From assembly GCA_002401885.1 (NCBI GenBank), contig NVUL01000004.1:1-33201 (forward strand): a stretch of 33,201 nucleotides of DNA, written 5' to 3'. Shown in pieces: positions 24,755 to 33,201 of this stretch. Every line of letters begins with the position of its first letter. Position 1 is the first letter of the stretch. The DNA is from SAR86 cluster bacterium. GTDB taxonomy: Bacteria; Pseudomonadota; Gammaproteobacteria; Pseudomonadales; Pseudohongiellaceae. The translations under genes were made by a program, and so were the position numbers. Under the pieces are notes generated by a model, which was not told the DNA's origin, made no database searches, and worked only from the letters and a program-made list of their open reading frames with translations.

Positions 24755-24790
24755 AAATGAGTGCAGCCCCCTCAGGAGCCACACTCATTT
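24755..24790 (-). terminator. Hairpin after fliC
   Basis: On the minus strand AAATGAGTG and CACTCATTT pair perfectly, extended inward by GGCTCC against GGGGCT with G-T pairs around a TGAG loop, a stem of about 16. Only a short T-run follows, so some read-through into flaG is likely. Confidence 0.65.
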
Positions 24791-24811
24791 TCCTAGTGCT
24801 TTAAAGCCGTT

Positions 24812-26224
24812 CTACTGAAGTAGCGATAAAACGTTCTGCGGAAGTGAATTGGCCTGAGCAATCATTGCGACGCCCGCTTGTTGCAGGATCTGCGCCTTGG
24901 TCAGATTAGCTGTCTCCTGAGCAAAGTCGGCGTCCTGAATGCGCGATCGTGCAGAAGATAGACTTTCAGCAGATGTCTGCAGGCTAGTAACAACAGATTC
25001 GAATCGATTCTGTATCGCACCTAGCGTGCCTCGCGCGCTGTTCACTGAGTTGATAGCAGCATCAACCGCTGTTATCACCGAGTTAGCTCCGGCAACTGTG
25101 GTCACGTTCAAGGTATTCGTTGAAGCAGTGGCAGTAGCATCAGACAAACCAGCCTTCGTTGAATCAGCACCCGCAATTACTAAATCAGCGCCAGCGGAAG
25201 TGATTGAATTGACAGAACCGTAGTTCGTGCCTGTACCTGCACCTACACCACCTGTGTTGTTGGAACCAGCCGCATCAACGCGTGCTTCACTGATAACGAT
25301 GTTGTCGCCATCTGCATCGATGAAAGTTCGATTTCCAGCGGCAAATGTACCCGTAGTCGTTATTCCGGCTGTTGCCAAGCTTGTGATTACGCCTGCACTA
25401 ACAGCTGTATCCATCATTGCTGCATTGATCGTTCCCGCTCCGGTGCTTGTGCCCAAGATATCAACCCCAGCCACTGTCAAGGTATATGTATCACCTGCAG
25501 TGTCGTTCGCTGAAGTAGCGAATGTGCCTGTGGAAATACTATTTGTTGCCGTGGCAGTTACCCCTGTAGATGATGCAGTAATAGCTGCAGCAATCGCCTT
25601 CGCGTCTCTTGCAACGGCACCTACGTCGACACCATTTACTGTAAGATCGCCTGCCAACAAGGCCCCTGTTACAGCTGTACCGTTAGTACGAGAGGCAGCA
25701 CTGTTGTCCAGGCCCAAACCCGTTGCAGTAGCATCAACGATGCTAGCGACAGTGATCGTCTCACCAACGTTTGCACCAACTTGGAATACTTGTGAAGAGA
25801 AGGAACCGTCTAGAAGCTTCACGCCGTTAAAGTTCGACTGATTTGCCACACGCTCGACCTCAGCCATCAACTGCGTTACTTCTTCTTGCATCGCTAATCT
25901 ATCCGACGCGCTATTAGTCGCGTTCGCAGACTGTACCGCTAGCTCACGAATTCGCTGTAAGTTGTTGGTAACTTCACCCAACGCGCCCTCAGCGGTTTGC
26001 GCTAGAGATATACCGTCGTTTGAGTTTCGAGCAGCTTGATTGAGTCCGCGGATCTGCGCAGTAAAACGCTCCGAGATCGCCAGACCTGCGGCATCATCCT
26101 TGGCGCTATTAATACGCATACCAGAAGAGAGTCGCTGTAGTGAAGTGGAAAGCATCGATTGAGACTTGTTCAGATTTCTCTGCGCATTCAATGATGCAAC
26201 ATTGGTATTTATTACCTGAGCCAT
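24812..26224 (-). CDS. fliC: Flagellin
   Basis: Filament subunit of 470 residues. The N-terminal D0/D1 region is textbook: [40 protein letters not shown] and [18 protein letters not shown]. The C-terminal region matches as well: [37 protein letters not shown] and a final SLLQ. The central part (about 165-385) is Ala/Thr/Gly/Val-rich and variable. It is the only flagellin gene in the window. Possible promoters upstream are weak and listed separately. Confidence 0.97.
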   Translation of the reverse strand: MAQVINTNVASLNAQRNLNKSQSMLSTSLQRLSSGMRINSAKDDAAGLAISERFTAQIRGLNQAARNSNDGISLAQTAEGALGEVTNNLQRIRELAVQSANATNSASDRLAMQEEVTQLMAEVERVANQSNFNGVKLLDGSFSSQVFQVGANVGETITVASIVDATATGLGLDNSAASRTNGTAVTGALLAGDLTVNGVDVGAVARDAKAIAAAITASSTGVTATATNSISTGTFATSANDTAGDTYTLTVAGVDILGTSTGAGTINAAMMDTAVSAGVITSLATAGITTTGTFAAGNRTFIDADGDNIVISEARVDAAGSNNTGGVGAGTGTNYGSVNSITSAGADLVIAGADSTKAGLSDATATASTNTLNVTTVAGANSVITAVDAAINSVNSARGTLGAIQNRFESVVTSLQTSAESLSSARSRIQDADFAQETANLTKAQILQQAGVAMIAQANSLPQNVLSLLQ

Positions 26225-26287
26225 TTTCGTATCCTCTTTCGTCCCAGCAGCGGTTTTTGCACCTGTCTGTAGAGATCATCATTTAGA

Positions 26288-26375
26288 GTTAGTAAATTGC
26301 AACACAGTTTTCAATGCTGTTGCTCTTGCTGTCCCTGATCATTACGACGAGATTCAAAATACCTTAACAAATAGT
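26288..26375 (-). promoter_or_regulatory. Candidate promoter region of fliC
   Basis: Two incomplete signals were seen on the minus strand. One, TTAAG with GTCGTAAT (plus 26341-26367), is a weak sigma28-like pair. The other, TGAAAACTGTGTTGCA (plus 26298-26313), has a perfect sigma54 -12 box but GA instead of GG at -24. An inverted repeat GCAACA-N13-TGTTGC overlaps it (26299-26323). The true promoter is not resolved. Confidence 0.3.
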
Positions 26376-26508
26376 TTGAGAAACTCAGCTAAACGTAGCG
26401 AGTGCGGGGAAAAATCACCAATTGGGAATAGCTATTGCCGCAACAATGCGCACGACGAAATGTCGCCTGTCAGAGAGACTGCAGTGGATTAAAGGAAGGA
26501 GAATAGAA

Positions 26509-27711
26509 TCACAAGTATTGGAAGAGCGTCAGGCCCGAGGTCTTGATGAAGGCCTGCTGTGCGGCTTGAAGAGATGTAAGCTGCAGGTTAAATCTGGAAA
26601 TCGCTTCCGCGTAATCGAGATCCTGAGTCTGTGACACAACGATCTCCAGTTGCAACTTAAGATCCTGATTTATACTGTGCACGGATTCTATGTTGTTCAG
26701 CCGCGAACCAATGCCCGCACGTATTGAACCCAGATGATCTAGCCCCTGGTCTAGATTGCTTAGTCCTTGCGCCAATTCATTGTGACGTCTTGCCGAGGCA
26801 GCGGGGTCTTGAGTAGGCCTATCCAAAGCATCGGCAATACCCTTTACCGCATCAAAGATACTACGATTCCGCGATGGGTCCACATTCACCACATCGCCGT
26901 CTGCGGGGATCCCACTCATGCGCAGGTGCACTCCTGTAAATGCGATACTTTCACCTTCATTATAGGTGCCGCTGCTGATAGTCGCCCCGACCCCATCGAT
27001 AATCACATAAGCTATCGGATCTGTAATGGCGGCTTGATTGAAGGTTATCGTGTAGTTATCTGGCTGATATTTACTGCTATGACCGTACGCGCCGACGATG
27101 GCATCACCGCTATTGCCCGAAGATGCAGCCACCTCGATAGTGCCGTCACCGCTTGAGACTCTTGAGAAAACGCTCTCCCCTGAATCACCTACAGCCGTCT
27201 GCGTACCTTCACCTATCTGCACGAAACGCTGGCCCTGGTCCCCCTGATAGACAATGCTTCCGGAAATATCAGCGAACGGCGGACTATCGACACTAAATCC
27301 GCCGAATATATACTCTCCCCTTGCATCCCGTGTATTGGCAAGTGAAGTCAATTCATCGAGCTTCTGATAGATCTCCTGAGCTATCGTCTGCCGGTCCAGG
27401 TCAGAATTGGTCGCATTGTTACCTTGAATTGCCAACTCGCGAACTCTCTGCAAACTATTGTTTACACTTGCTATAACATTTTCCTCGAATGCCAGCGATG
27501 ATTCTGCGCCTGCGACATTGCGAGAGAACTGATCGATTACAGCAATCGTAGAATTAAGGTCTAATACCTTTGCTGCCCCTGTAGGATCATCGGAAGGTTT
27601 GTTAATTCGTTTCCCACTACCGAGTTGAGCCTCCGTTCGATGCAATTCACTTTGCTGTGCCTGCATCGACTGAACACTCTGCTTGTACATTTGTAGTGTA
27701 GAAATTCTCAC
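26509..27711 (-). CDS. flgL: Flagellar hook-filament junction protein FlgL
   Basis: Second junction protein, between FlgK and the filament; 400 residues. The N-terminal MRISTLQMYKQSVQSMQAQQ and GSGKRINKPSDDPTGAAKVL and the C-terminal DLDYAEAISRFNLQLTSLQA are standard FlgL features, and LANTRDARGEYIFGGF is typical. The start codon is GTG at 27711. It is separated from flgK by 242 bases holding an unusual palindromic stretch. Confidence 0.95.
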   Translation of the reverse strand: MRISTLQMYKQSVQSMQAQQSELHRTEAQLGSGKRINKPSDDPTGAAKVLDLNSTIAVIDQFSRNVAGAESSLAFEENVIASVNNSLQRVRELAIQGNNATNSDLDRQTIAQEIYQKLDELTSLANTRDARGEYIFGGFSVDSPPFADISGSIVYQGDQGQRFVQIGEGTQTAVGDSGESVFSRVSSGDGTIEVAASSGNSGDAIVGAYGHSSKYQPDNYTITFNQAAITDPIAYVIIDGVGATISSGTYNEGESIAFTGVHLRMSGIPADGDVVNVDPSRNRSIFDAVKGIADALDRPTQDPAASARRHNELAQGLSNLDQGLDHLGSIRAGIGSRLNNIESVHSINQDLKLQLEIVVSQTQDLDYAEAISRFNLQLTSLQAAQQAFIKTSGLTLFQYL

Positions 27712-27748
27712 GCGATCTCGCCTCTAATCGAAGAAACTATTTAGTCGA

Positions 27749-27947
27749 TACTGAAAAAGTCATCCATCACTTTTTCAGTACATCGTGCGCCAAAAGCTGG
27801 CGTAAAAGTGTCATTTCACTTGCTTCTGGCGCACTCGCATTGCCCTTAACGGGCAAAGTGAAATGCTTGAAGCGGCAGTTTCCTGGTCGAAACTTTAGCG
27901 ACAGCTAAAACGAAGTGATTGAAATCCATATCGAAATACATTTTCAG
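27749..27947. repeat. Palindrome-rich element in the flgK-flgL spacer
   Basis: This element fills most of the gap between two genes that usually touch. TACTGAAAAAGT-N8-ACTTTTTCAGTA (27749-27780) is a perfect 12-base hairpin. Inside lie GCGCCA/TGGCG, CATTTCACTTGC against GCAAAGTGAAATG, and TTGCCC-N5-GGGCAA. The two ends are imperfect inverted repeats: CTGAAAAAGTCAT at 27751 and, reversed, CTGAAAATGTATT at 27947. It could be a small non-autonomous mobile element or a structured RNA between the two genes. No coding content was seen. Confidence 0.55.
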
Positions 27948-27953
27948 GGTCTG

Positions 27954-29873
27954 CTACCTAATCGAATTAATCAAAATTTGAAACATGTCGTCTGCCACCT
28001 TCACCAACTGCGCCGATGCCTGATACGCCTGCTGGAATCGCAGTAGATTCGCAGCTTCTTCATCAAGATTTACACCTATCACATTGTCCCTGTAACTCGT
28101 CGCCTGTTGTAACAGAGAGGTTTCTATCTCATAGTTTGCATTTGCCTGATTGCTTATAACCCCTACCTGCGCTACCAACGAGCTATAAAAATCCTGAAAG
28201 GAATCGTTACCTCCATTCAGCTTTGATTGGAACTGCAACTCGGCAATGCTTTGCATATTTCGATTGTCACCGACAGCACTGCTGTTATTGCCAATCGTAA
28301 AACTGTCACCATTTTGCGGTATACCGCTTAATTCGAAATCAATGCCAATGCCTGCGAAGCTAAAGCTCTTTCCTAAACTTTCCGTAGTTGGGGCATAAGC
28401 TAGTGTTCCACCAGGCCCTCCGCTCACGTCATACCCAGGAATTCCAGCTCCGAGTGCATCGGGGTTGTAGGTTAGTGTTATTGGCCCAGCCAAAGGCAGA
28501 GAATTAGCAGACGCTACAGTTAGGTTTTGCAATTGAGCGGAGCCAGCATTGCTTAACGTGGAATTCGTTAGTAGCGGATTTGCTGCCGCTATCTTACGTG
28601 GGTCAGAAATCGCTAATGAGAAAGTTGAAGCTGCCGTTCGGGCTGCATTTAGTACAAAGCTGTCGCCGGCTACCGGCACGCCACTACTCACATCAACGCT
28701 TAAGCCATCCAGAACGAGTGGCCCCGTGCCGGAAACACTGGTGTTGTCTGCCATTCTTGTAAGCTGCCACTGGCTTCCATCATACGCTAGCGTATAGTCG
28801 CTCGCTCTTATCTGAGTTACATCGTTAATTACAACGGACGGCGTGGTCGTGCCAATATTTCGAGTATCGCCAGCAATAGGTACGGTAGTACTATTGAAAA
28901 AGTTATTGCCCATATCACCATTAAGGTCTATGCCCTTGAGGTGGTGTTCATTGACCGTTTCACTAATTCCCAGTGCAATTAATCCGAGTTTATCTAGCGC
29001 AGGATTTAGAATCCTACTGCGAAAATCAATTACACCCTGTAGCTCACCACCGCCAATTAACTGGCTAGAATCGCTGGCAGCTACCTGCCCAGGAACGGTG
29101 ACCTCAATCCTTGTGCTATCAGTTGCGCTGAATCTAGTATCGAGATGAGTAATCTGAGAGCCGATGACGAGCGGCTGTCCTTTACCCACTAGAACATTTA
29201 ACGAGCCATCATTCTGATCGACCGTCGTAATCGTGACCTTCCGTGACAACTGCTCGATGAGCCGATCTCGTTGATCGAGTAGATCGTTTGGCGTGGCACC
29301 GTTGCTGCTCGCGATAGCGCTAGTTATCTGTTTATTGATAGCACCGATGCTATCCGACAAGTTGTTTATCTCATTCACTCCGGAGCGAATGCGTGAATTT
29401 ACTTCCTCATTAAGATCTTGCAACAGTCGATGATAGCTTTGCTGACGATCCACCAGATTCGAAGCTTCCCCTAAGAGGACCTGTCTCTCGGGCAGACTCC
29501 CCGGGCTTCCCGCCACCTCGCTAACAGCATTGAAGAATTTCTGTATCGAACTATTCAAATTGTTTTCTGAACCCGCGAGGACATCGTCGACTCTCGAACT
29601 GAATTCGGTGAAGACTTGATATCTTGCACTGCTCGAAGTGAGCTCCTGAACTTGAGAGCTAAGAAACTCATTGTGCGATCTTTCGATTCCAGAGACCTTA
29701 GAACCTTGCCCAACGAAACCGAAGCCGAACACGCGCGGATCCGCCGTTTCGAATTGCACGCTCTGACGGCTATAGCCCTCAGTATTCGCGTTTGCAATAT
29801 TATGACCCGTGGTATTCAGCGCCTGCTGCCAAGACTGCAGGGAATTAGCCGCCACCTTAAGTAAGTCTGGCAT
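27954..29873 (-). CDS. flgK: Flagellar hook-associated protein FlgK
   Basis: First hook-filament junction protein, 639 residues. The N-terminal LLKVAANSLQSWQQALNTTG and HNIANANTEGYSRQSVQFE are the flagellar rod-hook family signature, and the C-terminal NLLRFQQAYQASAQLVKVAD closes the D0 helix pair. The central region is beta-rich. AGAGG lies about 11 bases before the ATG. It lies 65 bases after flgJ. Confidence 0.96.
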   Translation of the reverse strand: MPDLLKVAANSLQSWQQALNTTGHNIANANTEGYSRQSVQFETADPRVFGFGFVGQGSKVSGIERSHNEFLSSQVQELTSSSARYQVFTEFSSRVDDVLAGSENNLNSSIQKFFNAVSEVAGSPGSLPERQVLLGEASNLVDRQQSYHRLLQDLNEEVNSRIRSGVNEINNLSDSIGAINKQITSAIASSNGATPNDLLDQRDRLIEQLSRKVTITTVDQNDGSLNVLVGKGQPLVIGSQITHLDTRFSATDSTRIEVTVPGQVAASDSSQLIGGGELQGVIDFRSRILNPALDKLGLIALGISETVNEHHLKGIDLNGDMGNNFFNSTTVPIAGDTRNIGTTTPSVVINDVTQIRASDYTLAYDGSQWQLTRMADNTSVSGTGPLVLDGLSVDVSSGVPVAGDSFVLNAARTAASTFSLAISDPRKIAAANPLLTNSTLSNAGSAQLQNLTVASANSLPLAGPITLTYNPDALGAGIPGYDVSGGPGGTLAYAPTTESLGKSFSFAGIGIDFELSGIPQNGDSFTIGNNSSAVGDNRNMQSIAELQFQSKLNGGNDSFQDFYSSLVAQVGVISNQANANYEIETSLLQQATSYRDNVIGVNLDEEAANLLRFQQAYQASAQLVKVADDMFQILINSIR

Positions 29874-29938
29874 CTAGACTAGACCTCTTTTCACTTGTCT
29901 AACTTCTGATTTATTCATAGTCATTGCTCGAAACGGAG

Positions 29939-30265
29939 TTAGAGCGCCACGTCTGTCGAGCTGAAGCCCGGCGTATTAGCAATCTGTCGCTGAATTATCT
30001 CCGCTAGGCCCAAGCCGCCACTCGCAGCCATATCCACTGCCAATTGCTTGTCGGAAATATCTTGGTAGGCTTCCATTTGATCGCTATTGAATAGGCTATC
30101 TTTCGGCGTCGCGCTACGCATCGATTTCATCATTAGCTCTATAAAAATGGACTCAAATTGCTGTGCTACCTCTTTGGCAGCAGCATTAGGCTCAGTTCGC
30201 GCCTGCGCACTTAGCTCTTTCAAACCTGAAAAATCGGTATAAACCCTAGCCACAGAATTAGTCAT
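29939..30265 (-). CDS. flgJ: FlgJ, rod-binding domain only
   Basis: Rod assembly chaperone of 108 residues containing only the N-terminal FlgJ domain: AAKEVAQQFESIFIELMMKSMR, DQMEAYQDISDKQLAVDMAA and GGLGLAEIIQRQI. Gammaproteobacterial FlgJ is usually about 310 residues with a C-terminal muramidase that opens peptidoglycan for the rod. That domain is absent here, with a clean stop and flgK directly following, so the enzyme must be supplied separately, as in alphaproteobacteria. A ribosome-binding site AGGAA lies 7 bases before the ATG. Confidence 0.92.
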   Translation of the reverse strand: MTNSVARVYTDFSGLKELSAQARTEPNAAAKEVAQQFESIFIELMMKSMRSATPKDSLFNSDQMEAYQDISDKQLAVDMAASGGLGLAEIIQRQIANTPGFSSTDVAL

Positions 30266-30290
30266 TTTTTGTTCCTACACTTCGCTTAAA

Positions 30291-31409
30291 TTAGATAACT
30301 ATCAGTTGTGCTCGCAGTGCGCCGACTTGCTGCAAAGCCTCGAGTATTGCAACGAGGTCGCTGGGAGAAGCACCTACCTGATTCACCGCTCGAACCAGGT
30401 CGTTCAAGGAAACACCTGGCTGAAACAGAAACATGCGGTTGTCTTCCTCCTCTATATAAACGTTAGAGTTAGCAACCACTGCCGTGTCGCCCCCACGGGA
30501 AAAAGGCCCTGGCTGACTTACAAATGCTTCTTCGGAAATAGTCACTGTCAGACTGCCATGGGCGACGGCAGCCTCGTCAACTTGAACACGAGAACCAATA
30601 ACAACAGTGCCGGTTCTAGAATTGATAATGACCTTGGCTACCGCTTCGCCCCTTTCAACCTCAAGGTTTTCCAAGGCAGCGACAAAAGCCACCTTTTGAT
30701 CGGGGTCAATGGGGCCCATTACTCGGACGGAAGTACTGTCTATGGCGACTGCGGAATTCGCGCCAAAGATATTGTTAATTGTATTTACAAGATTCATGGC
30801 TGTGGTGAAGTCAGCCTGGTTGAGATTGAAGGTAATAGAACCGTTGATATCAGAAAATGGACTTGCGACCTCACGCTCAATAAGCGCTCCGTTGGGTATG
30901 CGGCCACTGCTTGGAATATTCACCGTCACCGATGAGCCATCGGCTCCCTCGCCGCCGAACCCCCCAACGATGAGATTTCCCTGAGCAAGGGCATAGACGT
31001 TACCATCGGCACCCTTCAGCGGAGTCATCAACAGAGAGCCGCCGCGCAAGCTGGTCGCATTACCAATAGAAGAGACCGTAACATCGATCGTCTGCCCTGG
31101 TTTCCCAAAGGCGGGCAGTTCCGCATGAACTAATACGGCTGCTACATTCTTCAGCTGTGGATTGATGTTCTCGGGAATGATCACTCCCAGTCTGGCGAGC
31201 GTGCTCTTCAGACTTTGCACGGTGAATTGGGTCTGAGTTGTCTGATCGCCACTGCCAGGTAGACCAACGACCAAGCCATAGCCAACTAGCTGATTGGGCC
31301 TAACACCGTCGACCTTCGCAAGATCTTTTAGACGCTCGGCACCAGCAGAACTGGCAACTATAGTTGCCATCATGAACGTAAGTAGCCCTAGTAATTTCTG
31401 CATCTTCAT
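30291..31409 (-). CDS. flgI: Flagellar P-ring protein FlgI
   Basis: Periplasmic P-ring subunit surrounding the rod; 372 residues. A signal peptide ends near ASSAGA (residue 24), followed by the conserved [31 protein letters not shown] and [20 protein letters not shown]. The C-terminal [18 protein letters not shown] is also standard. It lies 25 bases before flgJ and 28 after flgH. Confidence 0.97.
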   Translation of the reverse strand: MKMQKLLGLLTFMMATIVASSAGAERLKDLAKVDGVRPNQLVGYGLVVGLPGSGDQTTQTQFTVQSLKSTLARLGVIIPENINPQLKNVAAVLVHAELPAFGKPGQTIDVTVSSIGNATSLRGGSLLMTPLKGADGNVYALAQGNLIVGGFGGEGADGSSVTVNIPSSGRIPNGALIEREVASPFSDINGSITFNLNQADFTTAMNLVNTINNIFGANSAVAIDSTSVRVMGPIDPDQKVAFVAALENLEVERGEAVAKVIINSRTGTVVIGSRVQVDEAAVAHGSLTVTISEEAFVSQPGPFSRGGDTAVVANSNVYIEEEDNRMFLFQPGVSLNDLVRAVNQVGASPSDLVAILEALQQVGALRAQLIVI

Positions 31410-31437
31410 CCGTTAATTTCTCCTGCTTACTCTGTCG

Positions 31438-32109
31438 TTAGAATGGCCATATGGAGCTGAACAGTACTTTCGCTGCCCAGCCGGGGCTATTGCCGCTAGT
31501 GCCAGTGCCACCATAGGAAATCCGTGCGTCGGCAACCTGTGTGGATAGCAACGTGTTGTTCGTATCGATGTCCACCTGCCTAACCACACCTTTTAGACGA
31601 ACGAATTCATTCGCCTGATTGATGCGTATCCATTTCTCACCCTCTACAACGAGGTTCCCGTTTGGTAGAACGGTATGGACCGTCACGGTAATGGCGCCAC
31701 TTAGGCTATTACTCTGGCTGCTACCACTCTGACCACTAAAACTATTCTCGGAACCCAGATCTATCTGCATGTTGGCTCTACTGCTACCACCAAATGTAGG
31801 CGTCCGTACGTTCATCTCCGTAGACTGATTCACACTGTTGTCAGCGCTGTTCTGTCCTGATGTTTGTTCAACGAGCACGACCGTAAGAATGTCGCCAATT
31901 CGTTTCGCCTTTATATCTTCATACAAGCCCATCGCTGAACTTGCCTGATAAAGAGACCCTGAAGGCAGTTCCCCCGCCGATTGCAGCCGCAAATAACTAG
32001 GCTCTTGTTCACCTTCGAGAGGTTGATTCGATTGTGGGGTCGTGCAACTTACGACCCCTGTCAGCAAGATCAGCACTGTTAGGTATTTTTTAATTTTCAG
32101 GCTCATCAA
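31438..32109 (-). CDS. flgH: Flagellar L-ring lipoprotein FlgH
   Basis: Outer membrane L-ring subunit, 223 residues. The lipobox LTGVVSC places the lipidated Cys at 22. The family motifs are visible: GSLYQ, LYEDIKAKRIGDILTVVLVE, NGNLVVEGEKWIRINQ and VRLKGVVRQVDI near the C-terminus, with a final WPF. It starts 8 bases after flgG ends. Confidence 0.97.
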   Translation of the reverse strand: MMSLKIKKYLTVLILLTGVVSCTTPQSNQPLEGEQEPSYLRLQSAGELPSGSLYQASSAMGLYEDIKAKRIGDILTVVLVEQTSGQNSADNSVNQSTEMNVRTPTFGGSSRANMQIDLGSENSFSGQSGSSQSNSLSGAITVTVHTVLPNGNLVVEGEKWIRINQANEFVRLKGVVRQVDIDTNNTLLSTQVADARISYGGTGTSGNSPGWAAKVLFSSIWPF

Positions 32110-32117
32110 TCTAATTC

Positions 32118-32903
32118 CTACAGGTTGTTAGAGACGTACTGCAGCATCTGGTCAGCTGTTGAGATAGCGCGGCTATTCATCTCATAGGCACGTTGCGTCT
32201 CGATCATGTTAACTAGTTCTTCCACCACATTTACATTGGAGTTCTCTATGAAGCCTTGCAGCAAGGAGCCGAGACCATTCGCTCCAGGCAAGCCAACCTG
32301 AGGTGACCCACTTGAAGTCGTTTCCAAGAGCAGGTTGCCACCCTTCGCCTGTAGACCACTTGAATTAATAAAGTCAGCGAGTTGAATACTGCCTACCTGT
32401 GTAGTCGAAGAACTTCCTTGTAGGCTCACCGAAACGGTTCCATCAACCGCTATGGTAATGGACTGAGCGTCAGCAGGAATATTGATGCTTGGCTGTATCG
32501 CATAGCCACTCGGTGTAACTAACTGCCCCTGATTATCGACCTGCATCGAGCCATCGCGTGTATAGGCAAGGCCTCCATCAGGAAGTAATACTTGAAGAAA
32601 CCCTCTCCCCTCTATCGCGACATCGAGTGGGTTTTCTGTTTGCGACAAATTGCCCTGGGTAAATAGTTTCTCTGTCGCAACGGTTCGCACGCCGGTACCG
32701 ATCATTAATCCAGTAGAGTAAACAGTATCCTGCGATGATTGTGCGCCAGGCTGGCGCTGGTTCTGATAAAGAAGATCTTCGAACACCGCACGACTGCGCT
32801 TGAAACCCGACGTGCTAGCATTCGCGAGATTGTTTGAGATTACGGACATCTTCGTTTGCTGGGCGTCCAAACCGGTTTTTGCAATCCACAAGGCTTGAGT
32901 CAT
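32118..32903 (-). CDS. flgG: Flagellar distal rod protein FlgG
   Basis: Distal rod subunit, 261 residues, the normal length. It opens with the rod-family segment [20 protein letters not shown] and [20 protein letters not shown], includes [15 protein letters not shown] and [10 protein letters not shown], and ends with [25 protein letters not shown] lies 9 bases upstream of the ATG. Confidence 0.97.
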   Translation of the reverse strand: MTQALWIAKTGLDAQQTKMSVISNNLANASTSGFKRSRAVFEDLLYQNQRQPGAQSSQDTVYSTGLMIGTGVRTVATEKLFTQGNLSQTENPLDVAIEGRGFLQVLLPDGGLAYTRDGSMQVDNQGQLVTPSGYAIQPSINIPADAQSITIAVDGTVSVSLQGSSSTTQVGSIQLADFINSSGLQAKGGNLLLETTSSGSPQVGLPGANGLGSLLQGFIENSNVNVVEELVNMIETQRAYEMNSRAISTADQMLQYVSNNL

Positions 32904-32937
32904 ATCTATTCTCCTACACTAATTCTCAAATTCGGTT

Positions 32938-33201
32938 CTAGTTCAGGCTCATGATTTTGGTGAGCGCGGCTGAATTTTCTTTTGCAGACTGCATCAGCTT
33001 AATTTCGCTTTCGAAGCGGCGTGCCAGATCGATCATCTTCACCATCTCCCCCACTACATTGACATTGCTACCTTCCAACATGCCAGAGAGCACACTTACC
33101 GAGGAATCTGCATCTACCGCGAACCCATCGGGCATGCGTACTAGTCCATCCACGCCCCTGCGCACTTCGCTGCCTTCCAGCTTTACTAACTTAATGCGAT
33201 C
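32938..33201 (-). CDS. flgF: Flagellar proximal rod protein FlgF, C-terminal part (cut by window edge)
   Basis: Only the last 87 residues are in the window. The frame is open to the right edge and reads DRIKLVKLEGSEVRRGVDGL, then VLSGMLEGSNVNVVGEMVKM and DLARRFESEIKLMQ. The order before flgG and the lack of the ETQRAYE form typical of FlgG support FlgF. The GTG at 33165 is internal and not a true start. Confidence 0.9.
   Translation of the reverse strand, partial: DRIKLVKLEGSEVRRGVDGLVRMPDGFAVDADSSVSVLSGMLEGSNVNVVGEMVKMIDLARRFESEIKLMQSAKENSAALTKIMSLN

Noticed and set aside
25227..25841. Long plus-strand open frame of 204 codons opposite the flagellin gene
   Set aside because: It lies wholly within fliC, is made of low-complexity Ala/Pro/Val runs caused by the Ala/Thr-rich flagellin centre, and has no ribosome-binding site or family features.
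27829..27846. GG-N10-GC pair on the minus strand in the flgK-flgL spacer
   Set aside because: The -12 box reads GTGCG rather than TTGCA and lies inside nested hairpins, so the sigma54 match is not convincing.
30306..30935. Plus-strand open frame of 209 codons opposite flgI
   Set aside because: It is antisense to a clear FlgI and shows no recognisable domain or plausible start.

Overview
The window reads as the flagellar gene island of a polarly flagellated gammaproteobacterium, most likely marine or aquatic. The reasons are a Na+-type PomA/PomB stator, a three-tier FlrA-FlrB-FlrC (FleQ-FleS-FleR) sigma54 regulatory cascade, FlaG, a long FliD, and recognisable -24/-12 promoters. No rRNA, tRNA, CRISPR array, transposase or phage gene was seen. 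The species cannot be named from the sequence alone.

Layout. (1) 1-3.6 kb holds non-flagellar flanking genes: an M1-type metallopeptidase lipoprotein (minus strand, apparently frameshifted at its 3' end), an extended GST-like protein and a membrane fatty acid hydroxylase. (2) 3.6-8.0 kb, minus strand: a stator operon pomA-pomB followed by two tandem EAL-HDOD proteins. The EAL half of the second gene of the pair in transcription order (3598-4827) keeps its key residues; that of the first (4882-6171) has lost them. (3) 8.0-11.1 kb, plus strand: a lone fliL paralogue, a long non-coding stretch full of inverted repeats, then the master regulator flrA with a good terminator. (4) 11.1-20.6 kb, plus strand: a sigma54 promoter, flrB-flrC, fliE-fliF-fliH-fliI-fliJ, a second sigma54 promoter, then fliK-fliL-fliN. 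fliG is missing between fliF and fliH, and fliM is missing between fliL and fliN. fliOPQR-flhB do not follow fliN. (5) 20.7-24.7 kb, minus strand: flaG, then a sigma54 promoter and fliD-fliS-fliT plus a PilZ-like gene. (6) 24.8-33.2 kb, minus strand, listed in transcription order from the right edge: flgF (cut by the edge), flgG, flgH, flgI, a one-domain flgJ, flgK, a palindrome-rich spacer, flgL and a single flagellin, fliC.

How the parts fit. FlrA, with RpoN, would switch on flrBC from a promoter preceded by two near-identical 14-bp repeats. FlrB/FlrC would then drive the fliK and fliD promoters. The fli operon supplies the MS ring, the export ATPase complex and hook-length control; the flg genes supply rod, P/L rings and hook-filament junction; fliC, flaG and fliDST build and cap the filament; pomAB powers rotation. 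The most notable points are the absence of both fliG and fliM from their usual slots, with a 12-codon mini-ORF where fliM would be; two FliL paralogues; the EAL-HDOD pair behind the stator; an FlrA whose c-di-GMP-contacting LFRS motif looks altered; and an FlgJ without its muramidase domain.
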